DNA of 64,000 bases from Trichosphaerium sp. ATCC 40318 (Eukaryota > Discosea > Flabellinia > Trichosidae). Within the stretch, counting starts at the first letter, position 1; every line of letters starts with the position of its first letter. The notes below the pieces were generated by a model. That model had not been told where the DNA came from. It saw only the letters and a program-made list of their open reading frames with translations, and made no database searches. Location of the stretch: contig JALMLS010000011.1 of the NCBI GenBank assembly GCA_038496445.1, positions 1-64,000 on the forward strand. Direction: 5' to 3'. Shown here piece after piece: positions 34,417 through 46,425 of this stretch. A program made the position numbers and the translations under genes.

Positions 34417-34619
34417 AACGTCAACTCTTTACCTAGTTTTACGCGTAGATACATAAAACGCTAAAACAAAAAAGAGAGCTTGTAAGTAGTAATGAATAAA
34501 ATGTAATAACAGAAACAATTTATTTTACAATGCTTTGTAGAGATGTAATATTTCAAAAGAGGAAAGTTTTTGCATTTTTGGTTTTTTTTTTCCAATTTTT
34601 TCGGGTAACAACTTTAGCG

Positions 34620-37600
34620 TTAAACATTCTTATCTCCTCGACTTGTGTTGGTCATTGGGTCTATAGATGATGCTTCTGTATCTATAGACTCGTCTTCTGA
34701 AATATTAGAACTATCGCTTATCTAGGAAAACAATCAAAGACATGAACAAATAGGGTATGGTTCCGTAAACTTTTTGTTACGGCTAAGAATAGAAATTCGG
34801 TGAAGGACAAAGAAAACAAAACTACAACGTACATTAACTGATTCTCCATCAGCTTGCGGTTCAGGTGTATCATTATACTCTCTTGCACTTAATGTTTGAT
34901 TTATATTATTACCAATGCTTGATAGAGTCCTTGAAGCAGCACCAGTTGTATCAGTGTCCGGCTTATTTCTCAAAATAGCAATGAACTTTGGCCAAAATAG
35001 GAGTACGACAACACCTTCAAGTAGCGTTAGTTTTGTTGGTTTTTCACCTATGTTCAGAGCATACCTGTAGTTGCTAGAAGTACACCAACTGATACCATGA
35101 CAAAGAGAACGTCAGCTGTTGTCTTGAGGACAAACCCAATTGGAATAAGAAGAAGAGCGAGGAATGTAATGTTGTATATAGACAATGTGATATAGTAACT
35201 CTCGTTAAAACGTAGGATTGACACCTTGCGTATTTGGTATGATAGTATGAGTCCAAAGAGTAGCCATAGAGCCTATTTTTGAGTTAATATATTGAATTAT
35301 TGTCTTGTCCTTACCTCTACAACAAGAAGTACAACCTCCCATGCCAAATATCCATCTTTTTCATGAATACACTTTATACGTGCAATTGTTTTATCAGAAT
35401 CATCAACAACACGTGTAGCAGTTCTTCTGTGGACTAAAAAAAAACCTCAAAGTTAGGAATTTAAATTCTTTTCAAGTTTGGTTGATTTTGAAGGATATTT
35501 ATAAATTGTTATATCAGCGTACTTGATGTATATACAGATAAATATACGATGACAGCAGAAACCATAGCAGCAAGTGGTAGTAACAACTCAAAGTCGGTAA
35601 TGACAACTTTTTTAAGTTTTCCCTTTCTTATGCTGAAAATACGCCATACACGGTATGTCTTGATGAACAAAGCGCTAGGAAATAACAAGTTAGAAACGGC
35701 GACAAGCCCATTTCGTATGAGAAATAGAAATTCAAGAATATTGGTGACGTACCCAAAGACTAAAAAGAAACCAACATGAACAAGCCAAAATGGAATTGAA
35801 CACAATGCTTCAGTCTTTTTGAATCCGTTGATAGGAATTGAAATGTACTGCATAATACACCCAAACAATATAACGAATAGAAACAATGGACTTGCAGCCC
35901 TAGTTAATGAGTTAGAAAAGCACAATGAAGAGAGAAAACAAAAATAAATTACTGAAGAAAAAACAATTCTTCTTCCGGTTTAGGTTATTAAATGATGAGT
36001 AGTACCTTATACGTGGATGTTTCATATACACGATTGTCATAATACCACAGACAATACAGAGTAAGACACCAATAATTGCCAAAGCAAAGAAAGTATATCT
36101 CACTGATGCAATCAATTCAGGTTCTTTAATTTCCGGACTATCAGAAGGAGGCGTAAGAGATCCTTCAGGCCAATTGTATGCATCTTTATACGAATTATAA
36201 GTAACCTCGCACTCACATATAAAAGAAAGGGGAGACGTACTTGATGGATCTGGTACATACTCTGTACCTTCCCATACACCAACTTTTACATAGTTTCCGC
36301 CTTCTTGGTAATTAAATAAATCATATGGGAGAGATGATCTATCTCCTGTTGCTCCATCAAAAGCAATACTACCAGTAACTCCAGAAAACGTTTCATTCCA
36401 CAACAAGTCTATTACACGTTAATAGGAACTAGACTACTTTATTTAAAGAACCTATAATCACGTACCATTCACTTTTTTACCAAAATCAGAATCGCTATAG
36501 CTAAAACCTTGTACTTCTAACAATTCGTGAAAAACCCGTGCTATCATCCATGTAGCATCGTATGCAAATGCGGCGTATGTTTCTACTGTACTCAAACCAG
36601 TATATTGTAGGTAGTCAGTCTCAAATTGAGGATATCTTGGTCCCTAACAGTATATAAACAAAAATAGAAACGCTGGGTTTTTTTTGAAAGTCATCACCCT
36701 TTTTTTGGGTTGCAACCAAAACTAACGGCGGAGTTATTCTTTTCACGCCATAAAAATGTCGTACGCAAACACAATATATTTTGAATAATGATAGTCTTAA
36801 CTAATACGGAAACTTTTGGTTTTCGAAAAGTTGGCCTTGTTTTCGGCAAAAAATCGATGATCGTACGGTTGTTGGGTTAGGTTGGAATCCAACTGCTCCT
36901 GATATACCACGTTGTATTAAGCTTATTTCATCGGGATCAGTTACACCAGACTGAGTCCAAATATCGCGAATAAACGACGCATCAGTAGCAATCCAAGCAT
37001 AATCCTTTGATGCCATCTAATGAAAAATCGATAAATACTTCAATCGAAAACGCACGTCAAAAAAAAAACGCAAAAACGCGCTAAAAATTTTTGTACGTAC
37101 ATCTAAACTAACAGCAGTCTTAAAAGTTGTTACAGCATCAGAGGAATAACAAATAAGCATAATAATGCGGATACCTACAAAACAATAAACGTAAGGCGCT
37201 TCTATCGGAGAAAAATCCAAATGAAATACAATAACGTATTGTGAAACACTCTGTAAAACACAAATTGCACGCAGTAACCAGTTAGCGGTATTTTCCGAAA
37301 AAAGAAATTATATTGTTGAATTTCTTGCTCACCTAGATTCTTTAATCTGTTCATTGCAGCGCTTACATCAAACCCAGTCTGTCCAGGGAAACTTTCTGAT
37401 GCAACGACATCAATCGAATACCCTGGCGCTTCTTCGACAATTTTATCTCTAATGAGTGTGTGGAGCTCCTCTTGAGAGTATAGAATACCCTAGGTATCAT
37501 TTGAGATGAGAAAGGAAAATGCCGAAAAAGCCAACGAAACCCAAATACGTACAATACGACTCCAACCATAATGCTTGCATAAATCGAGCATAGCGAGAGC

Positions 37601-38344
37601 TTGTTGATCATCTGGTAGTACAACGCGCTTAAAATACGGGTGTTTGGATTTTTCAGATAGTTTGGGACTTGTAGAACCTTAAAACGCTGTTAGATAGGAA
37701 ACGGTAAACTTTCTGCAATTGCGTAAAAAATTAACTACGCGTAGCACTTGAAGTGTAAACTAACCCCAAGATACCATAGGTATATTCCAGTAGGTTGCCA
37801 ACGAAGATATAGGCGTAGATACTACAGAACAACCTGCCCCAACAATTGCTTGAATGCCCCGAGTGCGAAACTCGGTAAACTCCAATAAACCCTTGCCTAC
37901 GAGTCATTAGCTCGTTTTCTATAATTGTACAAACAACACGTTCAAATTTATCCAACAGCTACAAATATGGTTCAAGAGCGTTTAGTACCTTCGTCACACT
38001 CAGTATCATTAGCAACTGGCTCCAGGGTGTGGTTTGGAAGTATGGTGTTGTCTGCATTAATGTCTAAAAAAAAAGGTAAACATTAATCTTTCACGTACAC
38101 CTTTTGGTGTGCATAGTGAGCAAAGTAAAGATATAATACGTACCACGGACTGCTAGTTCGAAACCTGGAAGTGTCCTATCGCCAATAGACCAACCGCCGC
38201 TGTGTGGAAACAACCCACCAATTGGGATCGCTTTTGCTGTGACTTTTCAAAGGTTATTTCGTTCTTTTAGGCATTCTACTTTTACGTACAGGTTGCTGTA
38301 AGTAGGAAAAGGCACACAATAAATAATTTATGTGTGTCGCGCAT
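34620..38344 (-). CDS. Class C GPCR (GABA-B/mGlu-like receptor)
   Basis: The ATG at 38344 opens a signal peptide MRDTHKLFIVCLFLLTAT. The extracellular Venus-flytrap domain follows: AKAIPIGGLFPHSGGWSIGD, LPGFELAVRG, a segment IVGAGCSVVSTPISSLATYW, HYGWSRIV, and WEGTEYVPDPSS before the membrane. TM1 is YTFFALAIIGVLLCIVCGIM followed by MKHPRIRYYSS, the class C TM1-loop signature. TM2-TM5 lie on the 35.5-35.93 kb exon (FLFVILFGCIMQYISI; VHVGFFLVFGYVTNILEFLF; LLLPLAAMVSAVIVYLSVYT). The last helices are at 35.05-35.33 kb. The cytosolic tail is Ser/Asp-rich (NISEDESIDTEASSIDPMTN) and ends at TAA 34620. The ligand is unknown; the family senses amino acids, GABA or peptides. Exon joins are approximate. 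Confidence 0.85.
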
Positions 38345-38850
38345 AGCGAATATGGTACTGGTTAGGTTTTTTTTGATTTATGAGTTAAGCAAAAACTACA
38401 AGTTTGCTTAAAACAGCGGTTAGCAATTACGGCTTACTCTAATTCTCACGTTCTACACCAACCGAACCAAGGCTAGTACAATTAACTTCAGTACACTCAC
38501 GTGATAGATGAGGTTAAGAGGCTTCTTAACTGGGATGTGGTTCGTTGTTAACAAGTAACAGGAGTTTGTAGGTACTTCACAGCAATGTTTGACTCCGACT
38601 TAGTAACTGCGTGATAAGGAGGTTGAACACAAACGTGCATCAGTGTTAATGCTCTGAGGGAATTAGCGCTCGTTAACGGCTGCAACTTTTTAAACGGTGA
38701 AGCAATGTTCGATTGATAATTCGGCGGCTGTACATATATTCACATGTAGTTTTGAGACAGACGAGCAAGTTGGCAGTTTGAGTTCAAGTAATCAAGAATA
38801 TTATTTTGTTTGACTCTGGCTAAAAATTAGTTATTCAAAGCAAATACAAC
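38345..38850. promoter_or_regulatory. Divergent intergenic region (GPCR / elongin B)
   Basis: The 506 bp between divergent starts contain no coding signal. No individual element is recognised. Confidence 0.35.
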
Positions 38851-39331
38851 ATGGTACGCGTTTACGCTCCTAAATATGATTTCTTGCTCATAGTCTTCCT
38901 TGAACGCTCTTTTTTGTGTTGAAAAATAGCTATTGAACGTTAACTCATGTTTCTATAGTCTAGCGCTTCCCATATTAGAGTAAAAAGAGCCAAGCAAACG
39001 ATCTTCCTCTATGTAGAGCCTACTGATACTATTCTCGTTGTAAAGGCTAAAGTCGCCAAAATAGATAGCGACTTACCTGCAGACAAGACCAAAATCCTTT
39101 ACAAGGGAGCTGAATGCGACCCTAAAGCAACACTTCAATCTCTTCATATTACAGACTCAGACGGCACAGCAGTGCACTTGATCACAACAAAGGACGACGG
39201 TGGGTGAAACAAACAAAATTGTTTTATTTTTCTTTCAAAAAAATTTGAAGAACGACCTGCAAACATCTTATACGACATTAGGTACCTGGGAAACCTTGGC
39301 AGATCTAGAAGCTGAACCAATGCAATCATAA
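38851..39331 (+). CDS. Elongin B-like ubiquitin-fold protein
   Basis: The ATG at 38851 is followed directly by an intron (GTACGC...CTATAG), so the start codon is an exon of its own with any 5' UTR. The protein reads SSASHIRVKRAKQTIFLYVE, PTDTILVVKAKVAKID, DLPADKTKILYKGAE, TLQSLHITDSDGTAVHLITT. The last exon gives TWETLADLEAEPMQS and TAA at 39329-39331. This is a ubiquitin-like beta-grasp domain. The F-x-x-L-x-x-EP tail resembles elongin B more than ubiquitin and there is no diglycine. Elongin B pairs with elongin C in BC-box ubiquitin ligases and the elongin transcription complex. About 118 residues, near the usual size. Confidence 0.8.
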
Positions 39332-39461
39332 ATGCTTTAAATTGAAATAAAAACCTGCTTGTATTGCTTTGGTATTAGTTTTACGCCTTGAAATGGCGCA
39401 AGCGCTACAATGTGCGAGGGTTAAGTTATTTTGTTTCATTTTTCATCCAACCTCAACCGAA

Positions 39462-41167
39462 ATGGCGGGAACTGTCAATGACCCTATGGACGTTGAAGAT
39501 ACGTTTGATGCAACCAAATGCTCTATTCCTGAGCTGCCTTGGATAGAAAAGTACAGGCCAAAAGTGTTAAATGACACAGTCGGTAATGAGGATGCCGTTG
39601 CGCGTTTAAAGGTCATATCGAAAGATGGTAACATGCCTAACCTTATTCTCGCTGTACGCACTTTAAATGGCACAACAGTACGCTAACTAATATACAGGGA
39701 CCGCCGGGCGTTGGTAAAACTACTAGTATTATGTGTTTGGCTGTTGCTTTGCTAGGTGCGCCATACGTTATTATACACATGCACATACGCGTTGTGAAGA
39801 ACTAGTGCAGCGTTTCTGATCATTATAACCACTTTGCGCTGATAAATTTACAAAGGTGATGATTACAACAAAGCTGTATTAGAATTGAACGCATCAGATG
39901 ATCGTGGTATTGCTGTTGTAAGAGAGAAGATTAAAATGTTTGCTAAGAAAAAGGTTGTTCTCCCGCCCTCTCGGTACATAGTTTTGAAAGTTTAACTTGC
40001 GACACTAATATTATGAGTAACAGACACAAGATTATTATATTAGATGAAGCAGACAGGTACCACAACGCTCAAAAATCAAAGTAAACCAACACAAAACTAA
40101 TTTTTTTTATAGCATGACATCCGCTGCTCAACAGGCGCTTCGCCGTATTATTGAGGAATATTCATCTACCACACGCTTTGCGTTAGCGTGTAATCTTAGT
40201 AATAAAATTATTGATGCGATACAGAGTAGGTACGTGACGTATCAATGTTAGCAAGCCCACACCTAAAATTTTTGAGACGGACCAAGAGTTCGTTGAATGA
40301 CTGTCTATCTTTTGAGCATTATAAGCAACTAATACGTTTTTACTCAAGGTGTGCTATATTACGTTATGCTAAGATAGGTCAGCAAGAACTTATGCAACGA
40401 TTAAAGGAGATTATAAAACTAGAAAAGGTCCGCCTTGTAATTTTGATTTTATTTTACAAAAAAATTACAAACTCTAGTTTCGACTTGTTCTAACTTTAGT
40501 AGGTTAATTATACCGATGATGGTATTGAAGCACTTTTATTTACATCCGAGGGTGATATGAGAACCGCCATAAATAACTTACAAGGTAACGAAAAGGCGTT
40601 AAAACGCTTTTTGCAGTTCAGAATCTAAACTTTTTTTTTTGCAGCAACACATTCCGGATTTGGTGTGATCAATGGTCGGAATGTGTTTAAAGTATGTGAT
40701 ATTCCTCACCCTGGTTTATTACGCTCTATTATTGTAAAGTGTACTAAAGGAGAAATATTCGACGCTGTAAAAGAAGTCAGAAGAAAACTATGGGAGAAAG
40801 GTGATTTACTTTTTATTTTTTTTTTCACTTTTTCTGACAATCTCTATTCTTGTTCTGACATTCCTCTTTCTCCAGGTTATGCATCTTCAGATATCCTATC
40901 AACACTCTTCAGAGTTGTGCGATACATGCCAGATGAAGACTTACCGGAGGGACTGAAACTATCATTTTTACGAGTACGCCCTTCAGAAAGTCAAAAAAAA
41001 AAAACTCACTTGTTCTCTTGTGTTTAAACACTATCACCTTGTATTTTACTCACTTCCTTTTTCAGGAGATCGGTATGTGTCAGAAGCGTAGTATAGAGGG
41101 GTGTCAATCTCTATGTCAATTGACTGGCCTATTGGCGCGGTTCTGTGCAGAGTCAAAAAAGCGATAG
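39462..41167 (+). CDS. Replication factor C small subunit (RFC2-type)
   Basis: The ATG at 39462 starts [20 protein letters not shown]. It continues [20 protein letters not shown] and NMPNLILA, then Walker [41 protein letters not shown] is the RFC box that follows, Walker B is [11 protein letters not shown], and sensor-1 [20 protein letters not shown] continues to SRCAILRY, with the SRC clamp-loader motif. The C-terminal collar ends [16 protein letters not shown] with TAG at 41165-41167. The wording VGNEDAVxRLxVIxxxGNMP best fits the human RFC2 / yeast Rfc4 subunit. It loads PCNA at primer ends within the RFC pentamer. All ATPase residues are present. There are eight or so short introns. Confidence 0.95.
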
Positions 41168-43255
41168 TTGTATGTACAATAAATTTTGAAACAAAGAAAA
41201 AAAACCAAAACCCGAGAAATTATCAATTTAACTAAAACATTGGCGACAGTATCAAAGGGGGTATTTATTACTTTGGCAAGAATTTCATTGCGACACTTTT
41301 ACCTGAATTTGTTATTTTCGAGCTTTATGACTTTATTGCGCTATGCAATACGCTTTAATAGAAAATACGTTATTTGTCACCGTGTTTTTTGCTTTTGGGC
41401 TCTATTAGTGGACACCTGATGCAATTGTGTTAAACTTACACGAATTCGATCACAATCGCACAAACAGTTTTGTTACGCAACAGTTAGTGTACTTTAAGGA
41501 TAAACAAGGATGAATTATTGATTTTTAATGGAAAAAGATTTTATGACTATCAGAATTTGTGTTACGTACATGATGACGTTATTCCGTCGTTTCCGTCTTA
41601 CTTCCGATCATAATTTGCAATACTTCTTAATACAGAAAGCACCTGTGACCGAAACGGTGTAACAAAAACAACAAAAAAGAGCCTCAACCTCTCGTGTAAA
41701 CGAGTCGTAAGTTTCAGCGGACGTAGACTGCTAAGCACCCCTAATATAAACACATTAAAGTTTAATGTACCCATCGCACTCACTTTAATAACTGGATCAT
41801 CTGCACATATAAATGAGAAGGACATTGTTTTCGTCAGAACATTGACGTTTTTTTTTTTCAAATTGCAAATTTTCGCGTGAGGTACGTACCTTTCATTTTT
41901 ATTGTATAGATTAGACTGTACTTATTTTTCCTTCTAGAAGACCCATCAATCTCACGTGATGCAAGCTGGCTTACGACTTGAAAGTGGATGCAAAAAAAAC
42001 AACTATTGGTGTTTTTTTTTTTCATATTTCCTACAAATTAGTAGCATCTGAGTTTATATCAAATGTAATAAACTTGTTTACTTACTATCATGTGTTTTGG
42101 TAACCGTCGCAGTTTAGCAAACTCTTCAAATTAGTTTTTGTCTTGGGAGAGTGCTCTAGACGCGTGAAGGTAGTTGTTTTTGTACATACCTTAGTTGCTA
42201 TGAACACGCTCGTCAATTTGTTCGCCTTGAGGTTTAACTACAACCTAGTCATTGTACCTAACCGGAACAATCTATGTACAGTTTCTCCTCCTACTCGGAC
42301 GTTCTCGGCATGAGTTTTGGAATATTCACAAAACAACCTCGGTCATTCTTATAACCTTTGTGTTTCATTTTTTTGTCAAAAAAAAAGCTGTTGAACTGTA
42401 TTATGCTAAGGTTTTGTCAGTGTGCAATGCCTTTAGACAGTGTGACGGATCGAGGTTCTCATAATTTATACTTTGCTAAGAATTTAACAGTTACTCACAT
42501 GAACCGCTGACCTTTCGTTTAAACTGAATACAAACACTTTGAATTGCACTTCTTTGGCATATCCTTTTAGAAAACCAAACATTTCTACGGATATCTTTCC
42601 GCAACGCTAACTTTGATTAAAGACAAGATGAGTTCACAATGTTTTGGTTTTGTCCAAAATGCATGATGCATCTCTCGTAGCAACTGAACTAACAACGTAT
42701 TCAACAATTCATGTGCCGTGTAAACAAGTGCTAGATTTGTTTCAAAGACTTTCTGCATACGTTTCTTGATCTCGGAAAGCACGTGCATGAAACGATTTTT
42801 TTTGTTTAGGTGTAAACCGTGATTAAGTGATTTGAAGTATTTGGTTAACGGGGACACTTATTCATGCACGTTAACACTTACAGGGCTATACAGTACTGAA
42901 AAAATCTGAACACGTGGATTTGTAGTTTTTAGACCAACAGATTGTATCTTAATCAATAACTACCTTGTGTCTTGCTCCTGAACCTTTGTTTACACATAAA
43001 CACCCGGTCCACACCACACGAGTACTTCCGCACGGCGTTTTAAGTGCTGCACGGGTCAAGTGCGGGTGGTGAACCTCCGGGATTTTTCGTGCGATTCATT
43101 AAATGCCGATTTTGTCGGCCGTTGGGTATATCGCTGAATATACAATTACAGAGCGTATGGTAGTGTTTTTAGCCAGTTTTAATAAAATTTAGTATTGAAT
43201 CACATCTCTCGTCACATCACTTAGGTACTTCTATCATAAATACTAAACACATACC
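41168..43255 (-). other. No confident gene; weak minus-strand exon candidates
   Basis: Possible minus-strand exons give IQSVGLKTTNPRVQIFSVLY (about 42.93 kb), HELLNTLLVQLLREMHHAFW (42.6-42.86 kb), YAKEVQFKVFVFSLNER (about 42.53 kb), EFAKLRRLPKHMIVSK (about 42.1 kb) and SAMGTLNFNVFILGVLSSLR (about 41.75 kb). They could be one diverged gene, but I could not join them into one frame or name a family. The right end (43.0-43.25 kb) is non-coding. Confidence 0.25.
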
Positions 43256-43657
43256 ATGTCTAAAGCAATGGAAGACTACAAAGCTTTTATTTTTCACTTC
43301 AGCTGCACTCCAGTATCAAAAGCAAAGAGCAACCAAAAGAGACGTTCCTGCATGGTTTCTAAGAGAGCACATTTCCGACAGGATAGGCAAAGAGTATTGA
43401 AGAGACGCTACCAGCTTCAACACGGAACATACAAGAGATACGAGGGCTACATCTTAGAGAGACAATTTGCACCTATGCCTACCCAAGTCCGATGTGTCAA
43501 TATGGCTGTATATACCCAACCACGACCACAACAAAAGCAAGTATACCGGGCTATCATTAAAAAGACAATCCCAAACAATAGTATTACAACCATAACGAAA
43601 CCTGCAAGATGCGCTGAACTTGATCGTCACATGAGATTGGACTTTATCCTAAACTGA
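43256..43657 (+). CDS. Small basic hypothetical protein
   Basis: This intronless frame of 133 residues begins at ATG 43256 (context ACCATG) and ends TGA 43655-43657. It is rich in Arg, Lys and Gln (KSNQKRRSCMVSKRAHFRQD; RQRVLKRRYQLQHGTYKRYE). No domain is recognised. Composition suggests nucleic-acid binding or nuclear/nucleolar location, by inference only. Codon use and a clear start support a real gene, but it could be a chance frame. Confidence 0.45.
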   Translation: MSKAMEDYKAFIFHFSCTPVSKAKSNQKRRSCMVSKRAHFRQDRQRVLKRRYQLQHGTYKRYEGYILERQFAPMPTQVRCVNMAVYTQPRPQQKQVYRAIIKKTIPNNSITTITKPARCAELDRHMRLDFILN

Positions 43658-46425
43658 AAAAAAATACAAAAAACCCAAAACAAAAACTACAAATAATGTA
43701 ATATAGTGTACAACAAAACCAATCAACTCTACCGCTCATTGAGCGCGTGTAAATAAATTAAATTGATACCAACCCAAGTGACTTAAACCTAGTTCTTTCC
43801 TGTACAATCTTCATTCATTCGTCTCCTACCGCTACCGCGTGTATGGCAAAGGTATCGTAATGGACTAATTGTCATCATTTACTACTGGAGCATTATCTGT
43901 GCGCTTTTACAATTACTTTTTCAATAGGCGGAGTACTCTGCGACATAAACCAAAGAAAGCAAATCAACTTGTAAATATTTAGGCGCGAACTTACACGGAG
44001 CTATCTGCAATGAAGGTATACCAGAACAAGCAAGGTCAGATAGTTACGCGTATTCAAAAGCAACATAGAGGCAAAGTCACGTGATTTTGTCCAAAACAAT
44101 ATTTCACAGAACCTTTCGCTTCCTCAAAAAAAGCGAAATCTAGCATGACTTTTAAACCACTTTTTTTTTCTAAGTATGTTTGGCTTCTTTATATACCGCT
44201 ATGATCTACAATACTAATGGATAGTGAAAATAGGTGCAGTTCAATGCTTCTACATAAATATATAACTCTACTACGTACTGAGTGTTCGTGTAAAGGAGTC
44301 TTAAAGAAGACATCCATGCACAATCTCTTAGCTTGGGTTTCGAGTTATTTCGCTGTGACATCAATGTCACAAGTGGTAGTAAGCTATGACACGTCCCGTT
44401 GGTCCATCGGCAATACGCAAAATAAATACTTACTATTATTCCAGTTGCTGTACCAGCGAAAAGCGGACTGTACAAGACATGACTTACTACGACGAAATTT
44501 ACTTCGAAATTCGAGCTTTGAGAGGTGCTATGTGGCCCTTTCAAGACTCCTACCTCCCTCCTCTTCGGGATTTCCCGGAGACTTACAACCAATTGACACG
44601 ATCACCTTTCACATCCTTTTTTGTTGTTTTCCAAATTTTTGTATTGTAAAGAACGAAAGCGGAAGAACTAGTGCTAGAGGTATCGTGGTTCTGAGTTCAA
44701 CACGATAACAGAATCTTAACTGTGTACAAAGTATCATGTGTGTATGTGCACTTTCGTGATAGAAACCGGCTCGTCCAAGTTACACCCAAAATAATAATTC
44801 CATTTCAACACTTTATCACAACAATATAGGCTTGTATGTGATACAGTACACTAAAATACGCGTCTCTGTTGGTTATCAATAACGATAGTTACCTGAGGTT
44901 CCAAAAACATGTGAGTTACTTTATGTGCCATCTGTCGTTACACAATGAACAACCGAGTCTATTTTTTGGTGACAAATATTTCATAGCAAAAAACCCAAAT
45001 TAGTCTAACAAATCATTCAAGTTGGCAGACCTCTTCGAAAACCGACTTTCGAATCAGCTGGGAATGTCAATTTGTAACCGGTTCAGTTATGAATATACAC
45101 GTAGTAAAATTAGTTTGTTTCTTACGATGCTTGAGCTTACCAAACGCGTGATATAGTCGCAATATCATATTTTCTCAGTGATAAAACGTAAAAGTTCATC
45201 ACCCTGTTGAACCAAGCGTCTATGAGAGGGAAAATCCTCATGCGACAGCACAGTACGTATGTGTCGCCAATATGACGGAGGCATATAACAAGAGGTGAGG
45301 TATATGTAAGTAAGGCATATTTGTGTTAAACATAAGTTTAGGTCTCTAAAAAGCGCTATATCTTGAACTCACGTTGTCTCGGTAAAAACCGAATATCTTC
45401 AATCTTTGTTGCGTTATTGTCCGTTCAAGTTTGCAAAACTTTGCACCTTTTTGCTGTTTGTGACTTTTGGTTTTCGTGTTTTAGTCAGATCTGACATATC
45501 TTGCAACTTCTGTTAGTTCTTGCAAGGTCTGTTAAAAACTACAGGATATGACGGATCTTGTCAGTTCTGAAAAACCATAATCCACGTCTACAACGCATAC
45601 ATATTATTTGCGACACCACGTGTTTTTAACCATTATTTTATTTGGAACATTAGCTGTTCTGCTGACGTCCTATAAGGCCAGTTGTGGTGAGACAAAACGG
45701 CACAAATTAATTCCTTATTACTATCCTAAAACCATTTTTTTACATCCTCACAACGTCTGAGACTTTTTTTTAATACAGCAACTTGCAAATAAACTACAAA
45801 ACTATGTTAAAGTATGTTTTACCTCTAGTGATGGCTATTTCTACGCGCGGGAGGTACTAAAAAGTGGGTTTGAGACAGCAAAAATAATAGATCACGTGGC
45901 GCGCTCAAGATTGGCTCGAATTGTCAAAAAAACGTCACCACTGGCCACAATTTCCAACAGAAGTGTCGGTTAGGCCTACTATGACTTAGTGTACCGCTAA
46001 AATGTAGATATCTGAAACTCACTCAATATAGGGCTTTCAACCACTCTATGTATAGAACTATATTTTAGAACGTATGAGAGTAGTTTGGATGAAAAAAAAA
46101 GGACTTGGTGATTAAAAAAAAAGCCAACAACTGGAAGAGCGAAACAATTGCTCTTCTCTGAAAAGCTTGTGAAAACCAAATCGGAATATCGTCGCCTATT
46201 TCCAACTTTTTACGTTTTGGCGATAGATTCGGTATTCTATTCGTTTGGAACATCGCTAGGACACTTTGTCACGAGTTATGTGATGCATTCACAATGCACT
46301 GGTTCCACCAAGTTGGTCACCAAACTGGCTGGATGATGTGGAATGCGAGTTCACTTTGATCTAACTTGACTTATTTTCAGTTAACGACTGTTTGTTGAAT
46401 ATCAAGCCATAAAACAGTAACACAA
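43658..46425. other. Gene-poor region, 2.8 kb
   Basis: Two overlapping frames on opposite strands at 44.2-44.7 kb (163 and 128 residues) have no recognisable domain and no favoured strand. At 45.47-45.57 kb there are short imperfect repeats around GTCTGTTA/GATCTTG...GTTCTG. Nothing else is supported. Confidence 0.4.

Noticed and set aside
41598-42857. Possible PCNA-like or HORMA-type minus-strand gene
   Set aside because: Short exon candidates look coding but I could not join them in phase or match any family.
44206-44708. Overlapping plus and minus frames of 163 and 128 codons
   Set aside because: Neither has a recognisable domain, splice structure or favourable start, and one must be spurious.
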